Shown here: piece by piece, positions 20,065 through 25,576 of the stretch
How the letters are laid out: each line of letters begins with the position of its first letter
Position numbering within the stretch: position 1 is the stretch's first letter
DNA from: Thermomucor indicae-seudaticae
Lineage: Eukaryota > Mucoromycota > Mucoromycetes > Mucorales > Lichtheimiaceae
Direction of reading: 5' to 3'
DNA length: 25,576 nt
Assembly: GCA_000787465.1 (NCBI GenBank)
Contig: JSYX01000229.1
Location: 1 to 25,576 of the forward strand
Notes under the pieces: model-generated
What the model was told of the DNA's origin: nothing
What the model saw: only the letters and a program-made list of their open reading frames with translations
Databases searched by the model: none
Program-made: the position numbers and the translations under genes

Positions 20065-23000
20065 CTAGGCGCCAAAGGTCAATGGCCTCTCTATTAGTGT
20101 TCGGACATGCTCTGATACGTTTTCACTTGGAGTTCTGACCGTTAACCGGTACATCTGCCATAAAAACGGTTATCATTGCGCTTTGACTAAAATGAGTTTT
20201 TTTTCCTACTTACATTCTGCTCTAAACTTGGTTCTAGCCGCATCAAAACACCCACTTTGCCTCCTTTCCGTCCCATGTCAATCACACCAGCACCAACAAA
20301 ATTGTTGGCGTTCGGATCAACGCCGGACAGAATGCCCAGTCGGAAGCCTTGCAATATACCCTGGACCACTGGCAGCTGAATCGGTACCTGGCTACTGAAG
20401 ATGACTTGGTTCTCACGTGGTGGACCACCGATTTGGTTCCACCGTTTAAAGAAGCTTGGTCCGTCCATATTGGATATAGGTTCCTGGAACTTGGTGAGTA
20501 CCACGGGCAGTTTCAGATGTGTCTTGTTGCCACCGGCGTATGTTATCAAAAGAGAGGGCGATTCCCAGAACATGTCGATACATTCGACTTCAATAAGCCG
20601 CTGCATCTGAGCATCGGGCGCTAATGTTTCCGCCGCTGGTGCTGGCTTCACTACCCGGACAAGCAAACTGTCTTCTGCTGGAGACTGCACGTGCACATCC
20701 ACTTGGTACAACGGACTGATGCCCTTGTTGCTAATGTACAACGCAATCCGGCCGCGTGGGCCATGGAACTCTGACTGCATTGACACTTGCAACTGTGCAT
20801 CTTGATACAGAACACCTTCAGTGTTATATAACAGCCGATTGTATCCAAGTTCATAACCTGGGGCCAATGGCGTGTCAATCACTACAGGCTGCTTCTTTTC
20901 GGATATTGTCAAATCGTCTAACGCTAAAAGGTCGGTCTCAGATGAAGGCTGCTGTGATGGTTGAGTCTGTACTGGTGTCGTCTCTTCTGCGGTCGCCGCT
21001 GAAGACGAGTTATTGGCGCGGATGGACGCCATGCGTTTCAAGCTTTCCTGGCGTTCCAAGTTGGCTTCTTTGCCACCAATAACCCACACTCGCTTGTCCT
21101 CCGTGTCGCCAATCTTCTGGTTAAGTTTTAGTAGCAATGTCGACTCGCGTTCTGGAAACGGTGGCATTTCTTCGCATACGGTTTGCAACATATCATCAGT
21201 CGGCATTGTCGATATTGCAAGATATTCGCAGGCGCGTTGCTGTAATTCCGAATCCAATACATAGCGATACTGATTAAAGACTGCAAGAACTTGTCCCTTA
21301 ATCTCTGGGAAGAGGTTGACGAACTTAACATACGTCGTGAGGAGCAACGCTCGCGTCTGTAAAGAACACAGGTTGAACTTGGAGTGAACTGCTGTGAACT
21401 GTTCAATGGGACTGCACCCTGGGTGGTTGGCAATCAGATGACCGAATTCGCCAAGGATATATCCACCAACTTTCAACATGGTCTCGTTGTACTGCGGCGA
21501 GCCGAGGTAGTTGAGCACAGTCTTTGCTGCATACTCTTGTAGCTCCTCGTTATTTGTCACAATCTGAACCACTCTGAACCATACTTCCTCTCCAACTTGA
21601 TCGCCTGCTGTAGAGATCAGCTGAAGGATAATATCGAGGTACCAAGAATAGGCAGTCGCGAACTTTTCCGCCAGAATGGCAATCTTCAGTACCATTTCCT
21701 CACGCATTGCATAGTCGGCCACTTGGAGGTATCGCAATAGTTCCGATACAATCGTCTTCGCATTCGACATGTCGCACATAGAGTACAGAAGGTCCAAACC
21801 ACGGCGACGGACACTGATATCTTTGTCTCGAAGAGACATCATGATGGTTTCCTGGTGCCGCTTGATCGGTTCGAGTGAGTCGGCACACGCGGCAAGATGT
21901 GCCATTGTCTCGAGTCCAAGGTATCGCAAATTCGTTTCTTTTGATGAAATAAATCGACCCAAAAGTTGTGCTGCCTGCGCGCAAAGAGTCGAATTACTGT
22001 CAAGATGTATGGCGAGGTTAATGGCTTCAAAGAGAACTGCATTTTGCGCGTTGCTGTGCTGGACGTTCTTAGGCATATCTTGAGCATTAGCCATGATGAT
22101 CTGCAAGAGTTCGCTGATATCTGACCGCAGTTTCGGATCATCTACGCGTATAGAAATTCCTACATTTAGTCGCCGCATCACGCTGGTACGTACGAACATG
22201 GTCGGTCCCCTCGGCTCCATACCTGGAGGAGGATAATATTGCAAGAGTCGCAAACACTTCACCTGCAGCCAAGGGGTGGGCACCTTGTAATATATGTAAT
22301 CCAAGCTGTAATCTCTGTCAATCAGAATCTGGTAATAAATATACGCATGACCATTAAGTCTTGTACTACTGCAAAAACCGCGCGTCAGATAATAGCTAGT
22401 TCTCACTTACTCTTTTTAACCGGTTGACTGCCTTCTCATAGCATCCAGCGTATTCCATGGGATAGCTTTGGGCAAGAGCCAGAACCAATGTCGTGACAGA
22501 CAAAGCGACTCCCTTTTACATATTGTGTCCGCCCCAGCAAGGCAGCCAGCCAGTCAGTCAGTATAATACCCAAGATACCAGTTCTATTTGGTTAGCTAGA
22601 GCCTCACCAAATCATAATCATCCATTAAAGAAACGATTCGTTCCGCCCAATCGGTCACTGGCATGACATCAGGATGTTTCCGGAAAAGACGTAACAATGT
22701 TAATGCTGCTTTCTTCTTGACAAAGCTCTTGGAGGCGCTATAGAAGGCATCATCAAGCAAAAAATGCTCGCTTCATCCCTAATTTTTGTTCACGCAGTAA
22801 CCAAAACTTACGGTGAGATTAGTAATCGATGAACATCCGGTGCCAGAGATTCGGCCATTTCCCGACCACCGATATTGGCAATAGCGTGTAACGCCAGACA
22901 GTTGTTAATTTCATTCATATCATCCAAATCTTTCTTTGTTGAATTGACCACGAGTCGTACTAGATCGCTGTTTTCGTGGAATAGAAGGGTTACAGCGAGG

Positions 23001-23598
23001 TAGCCCTAAGCGTTTTCTTGTTAGACAGTTGCCTGCCACAGCCCTTTCTTTTTTTTTCTTACGATCTGTTTCTCACTGTATTTGGTGCTTGATATTAAAT
23101 TGACGGCTTCAAGATGCCCGAAATCGATTTCCCAACCTAGGATGTACATGTATAATAGCTTGCAGACATACTTTTTCTTTTGGTAGCCATCCAGCTTGCT
23201 ATCTAAAGTTCTATATCCTTTAATAATAACCACTTCCATATTACAGCACTTGAAAATACAGACCTTTGAATTTTGCACGGATATTGGCCATTTCTTTATT
23301 GATACGTTTCTCTTCCAGTTCACGCACTCGACCTGGGACAAAAACATCAAGGTGAATATCGGAAAGGAATGCGTCATAGAGTACACCTACAGTTGCGAAT
23401 GTCGGCTACATGCCGAACGCATGACAAAAGTGTTCATCGTTCTCGGTGAGGATATCGTTTTCAAGCGCATAATACAATAGGTCAGTTACCAACCTATAAA
23501 ACTTTACATATAACAAATAACAATACTCGGTCAGGGCCGTTTCTTTAGTTTGTTGTGCTCCTGACTACTTACACCGTCAAACCTCGCATGGCTGACAT
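20065..23598 (-). CDS. APL3: AP-2 clathrin adaptor complex, alpha subunit
   Basis: Predicted 978 residues in ten exons: 23573-23598, 23494-23501, 23391-23405, 23264-23332, 23063-23217, 22812-23005, 22608-22770, 22411-22512, 20214-22328 and 20065-20154. Alpha-adaptin is the large AP-2 subunit that binds PIP2 and endocytic accessory proteins at the plasma membrane. Visible blocks: MRGLTVFIADIRNC at the start, the basic PIP2 patch YQKKKYVCKLL (Lys53-55), HLEAVNLISS, NIGGREMAE, HSNAQNAVLFEAINL, DLLYSMCD, LAEKFATAYSWYLD and EMPPFPERES. The appendage has LYQVDVHVQSP, FFKRWNQIGGPP and MYRLTVRTPS at the end. The hinge carries LLALD (711-715), a clathrin-box-like motif. The ten exons sum to 979 codons with stop and every phase fits. 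Exons 2 and 3 are only 8 and 15 nt. Start 23598 adds MSA before the conserved MRGL; 23589 is the alternative. Confidence 0.96.
23494..23501 (-). other. 8-nt microexon (exon 2) of the AP-2 alpha gene
   Basis: TTTTATAG on the minus strand is preceded by GTAAAG and followed by GTTGGT. Joined to exon 1 (ending ACG GT) and exon 3 (starting CC GAC), it restores V-F-I-A in the invariant N-terminal stretch RGLTVFIADIRNC. Without it the conserved residues are lost and the frame breaks. Confidence 0.88.
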
Positions 23599-24172
23599 TG
23601 TCGATTAATTTTTGAACAAGCAGATGGTGGAGACAGGAGAAGAAAGGTATGTAGCATTTGGCGGAGGATGATTTTGTGCACGTTTTTGGACAAGTCGCTC
23701 CGCTCGGTCGACCTCTGTGCGTAATCTCTCAATAATGGATTTCAACAAAATGTTTTATGCCTTGTGGGGCAGGCCATTTGCGTCGACCTGGCTGCAAAAT
23801 TTGTACTCTGGAAGAAGGAAGATTGCGCGATCAATAACGTCTGTTTAGGCAAAGGGTAACACGATTTGCACACCCGCATGTGATGCAAACTCGAACGCAT
23901 CCGCCGCAAAACGCGAGCCCAACCAGCATCAACAGAGAAATTGTGAAGTATCTCATTACATTGATATTCGCGCCATTGCCTACCAGTACTATAAGAAAAG
24001 AAAGCTTAACAAACCGGTTCATTCAACGAAAGGAGTAACACTTACGAGGTCATCCGCTTGGAAGGACGTGTTGTATGTCTGCCACTTTGGCAGATGCTGC
24101 CACAGCACCTGGCGCTGTCAACCGTAAGGACCAAATAGGTTATGACAATTACCGGTGTGCGGGGTATTGCTC
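23599..24172. other. AP-2 alpha upstream region, no supported gene
   Basis: The first few hundred bases hold the AP-2 alpha promoter. Further right, splice-like signals occur on both strands. On the minus strand there is a donor GTAAGT at about 24047, with pyrimidine-rich acceptors near 23988. On the plus strand an ATG at 24075 opens a short coding-like exon followed by GTAAGG. Neither gives a protein I recognise. A hydrophobic peptide with an ATG (23831-24022, minus) could be read as a signal peptide but lacks other support. Confidence 0.35.
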
Positions 24173-24657
24173 TCATTCAGCATCGTCAGAGTGGCTGAAT
24201 TTCGGGAAAACGGTGCCAAGGTCTTGCCCGTCAGCAGCAGCTTGAGCGTCCGTGTTTTGCGTTGATATCCCTGCCCGATACAGTGGGCATTCGATATTCA
24301 TGCAAAGGGATGCGCCGTTAATCGATTTCCTGGTTTTCTTGCCACCAATTCTGGATTTTGGTCGCATTACTGGTTCGAAGCAAACCATACAGGTCTGAGA
24401 ACTTGGGAATTCATTCGTCATAGAAACCACAGCATGATCGCTTTTCATCTTTGATCCTCCTCTCCTCTGATGGCCCTTCAATACTGAACCTAGACAGGTA
24501 CCTTGCGTCCCGCTCAACATGACCGGCACGCTGCGGCGCGACCGAGGTGCATCCTCGATGTGTCGCCGTTCGTTCGCTGCGACTTGCTTGTAGCACTTTT
24601 TTCGTCCAAAGTTCCTCGCTCCACCTATCGCGGTCTGCTCTAGGTGAATGACAAAAA
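24173..24657 (-). pseudogene. decayed zinc-ribbon (TnpB/Fanzor-type) transposase fragment
   Basis: An open minus-strand stretch of about 160 codons has no ATG at its start. Its core looks like the C-terminus of OrfB/TnpB-like transposon proteins found in many copies in Mucoromycota. The visible parts are GSVLKGHQRRGG, then TNEFPSSQTCMVCF (a CxxC knuckle), then CMNIEC (CxxxxC), then NTDAQAA (the position of the last RuvC Asp) and LGTVFPKFS near the end. The N-terminal nuclease part is missing upstream, where a hAT-type MITE sits. A second fragment on the same strand at 24904-25104 (KPYKMTAQELKRL) may belong to the same lost gene. Family assignment is by motif pattern from memory and is tentative; a host gene with a zinc ribbon is the alternative. 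Confidence 0.4.
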
Positions 24658-24824
24658 CAGGGCATCGCAAAGGGAGTCCAGCCCGGCCCTGCCCGGCCCG
24701 GCCCAGTCCAGTCCAGTCCAGTCCAGACCGGGGAGTCCGGGTAGGGAGTCCAGACTTGGACTGGGGTCCAGGTGAGGGAGTTCAAGAAGTCTGGACTCCA
24801 CGGAGTCCAGTCTGCGATGCCCTG
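24658..24824. mobile_element. 167-bp hAT-type MITE
   Basis: Exact 12-bp terminal inverted repeats, CAGGGCATCGCA (24658-24669) and its reverse complement (24813-24824), bound a 167-bp segment. It is flanked by near-identical 8-bp direct repeats GACAAAAA (24650-24657) and GAGAAAAA (24825-24832), with one mismatch. An 8-bp target duplication and TIRs starting CAGGG are typical of hAT elements. There is no room for a transposase, so it is non-autonomous. The inside is very GC-rich, with several copies of GGAGTCC or its complement GGACTCC and a four-unit CAGTC run, so it can fold back on itself. It directly abuts the zinc-ribbon relic. Confidence 0.75.
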
Positions 24825-24832
24825 GAGAAAAA

Positions 24833-25576
24833 CCTCACAAAATCTCTCGAGATCCGCGGGAAATCTAGGGTTGTACGTTAAAAGAGCTCAGTTAAAATAA
24901 ATATCACATGCTTTCTGGCATTTCGCAGCTTCTTCCGCTGAAAACGCAGAGCTGAAGGAGTGCTACTGTACTGTTTTCTCGGCGTCTAGCACTGGTTTGT
25001 TCGTTTGCTTCTTTTGTTTCACGCAGCTTCGCTGTCTCGTTCGAGCCAGACAGTCTTTTTAGCTCTTGAGCCGTCATCTTGTAAGGCTTGGGGATTGGAC
25101 GCATCGCGTATTTTTCTGGATTTGTGTCTGTTCATTGCTTCTCCTTGTGTATATGTATTGCCATGTCATCTGTGCAGTTATCGTCAGTTGCTAGTGCGCT
25201 GAAACAATTATAGAGTTCGACATGATATTTATATCGATTCATCGTCAATGGCACAATTAGAAAGTGGTTCGCAAGCCATAATCCACTGCAGAAACAGTGT
25301 CATTTCAATACTGTTTCAAGTATTGAAACGATGTTGACACTCCACATTTCAAAAATTGAAACGGCCAGGACCATTTCAAGTGAGCCTCTGAGATATCAAA
25401 ATGAAGGAAAACAATAAAAAACCAGAAGTCGGTGAGACTGAATATATGTTATTTATTCAATATGATATTTCGACCCTTGATATAATATTCTGAAGATTCC
25501 TAATCACAGGCGTTGTCTCTGCTGTCAACTGGAATGGGAACGAGCATAACAGATCAGTTCATAATAGAAGGTATGC
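24833..25576. other. right-end interval, repeats and possible relics
   Basis: No intact gene seen. A minus-strand open stretch with an ATG at 25104 (ends 24904) encodes a very basic peptide and may be part of the transposase relic. Palindromic TTTCAA-type repeats lie at 25301-25380 (listed separately). The last 150 bp is A/T rich without features that I can name. Confidence 0.35.
25301..25380. repeat. cluster of CATTTCAA repeats and palindromes
   Basis: TTTCAATACT (25303-25312) and AGTATTGAAA (25319-25328) form a perfect 10-bp inverted repeat around a 6-nt spacer. TTTCAA (25347-25352) and TTGAAA (25356-25361) form a second one. A third CATTTCAA copy sits at 25372-25379. This may be the subterminal region of a transposon that continues to the right, or a binding-site cluster. 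Confidence 0.55.

Noticed and set aside
23831..24022. 63-codon minus frame with hydrophobic start (possible small secreted protein)
   Set aside because: It starts inside what looks like an intron with good GTAAGT and TTATAG signals, and no relatives are known to me.
24075..24230. + strand mini-gene starting ATGTCTGCC and spliced at GTAAGG/CATTCAG
   Set aside because: It overlaps the zinc-ribbon relic on the other strand and ends after about 36 codons; no family seen.
1..25576. tRNA, rRNA, CRISPR or bacterial-type operon
   Set aside because: No tRNA box pattern, no spaced direct repeats and no polycistronic layout; intron-rich genes show this is eukaryotic nuclear DNA.

Overview
The window is nuclear DNA of a filamentous fungus, most likely a Mucoromycota member (Mucorales type). 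Genes are dense and cut by many short introns (about 37-95 nt). A secreted CotH-kinase protein, a family expanded in Mucorales, lies in the middle. Protein signatures are clearly fungal or opisthokont. Genus cannot be fixed from sequence alone.

Layout, left to right. 1-581: no gene recognised. 582-2777 (-): BRD8/Bdc1-like NuA4 bromodomain subunit. Divergent from it across about 400 bp, 3181-4474 (+): Dsn1/Mis13 kinetochore subunit. Only 100 bp later, 4575-7850 (+): Brc1/Rtt107-type six-BRCT DNA-damage scaffold. 7851-8400: short interval with one coding-looking stretch on the + strand. 8401-10223 (-): Atg4 autophagy protease. 10924-12923 (-): secreted CotH-kinase protein. 13099-14192 (-): Ppn2-like membrane-anchored metallophosphatase. 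14193-15963: 1.77 kb with no gene I can support. 15964-17542 (+): Gtr2/RagC GTPase. 17740-19976 (+): cytosolic arginyl-tRNA synthetase with an unusual N-terminal extension. 20065-23598 (-): AP-2 complex alpha subunit. 23599-25576: repeat- and relic-rich DNA with a hAT-type MITE and a decayed zinc-ribbon transposase-like fragment.

I rebuilt the exon structure of nine genes by hand from conserved protein sequence, splice signals and phase; each model gives one continuous frame ending at a stop. Together they have 44 introns. Four of these need a GC donor (GC-AG), which is many. The AP-2 alpha gene starts with three tiny exons of 26, 8 and 15 nt.

The genes are housekeeping and do not form one pathway. 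Two loose themes appear: a nuclear block at the left (histone acetylation, kinetochore, gamma-H2A-linked repair), and a vacuole/nutrient set (Atg4, Ppn2, Gtr2) in the middle. The order probably reflects ordinary fungal gene packing. The most novel-looking signals are the AP-2 alpha microexon start, the GC-AG introns, the GST-like extension on arginyl-tRNA synthetase, and the MITE next to a transposase relic.
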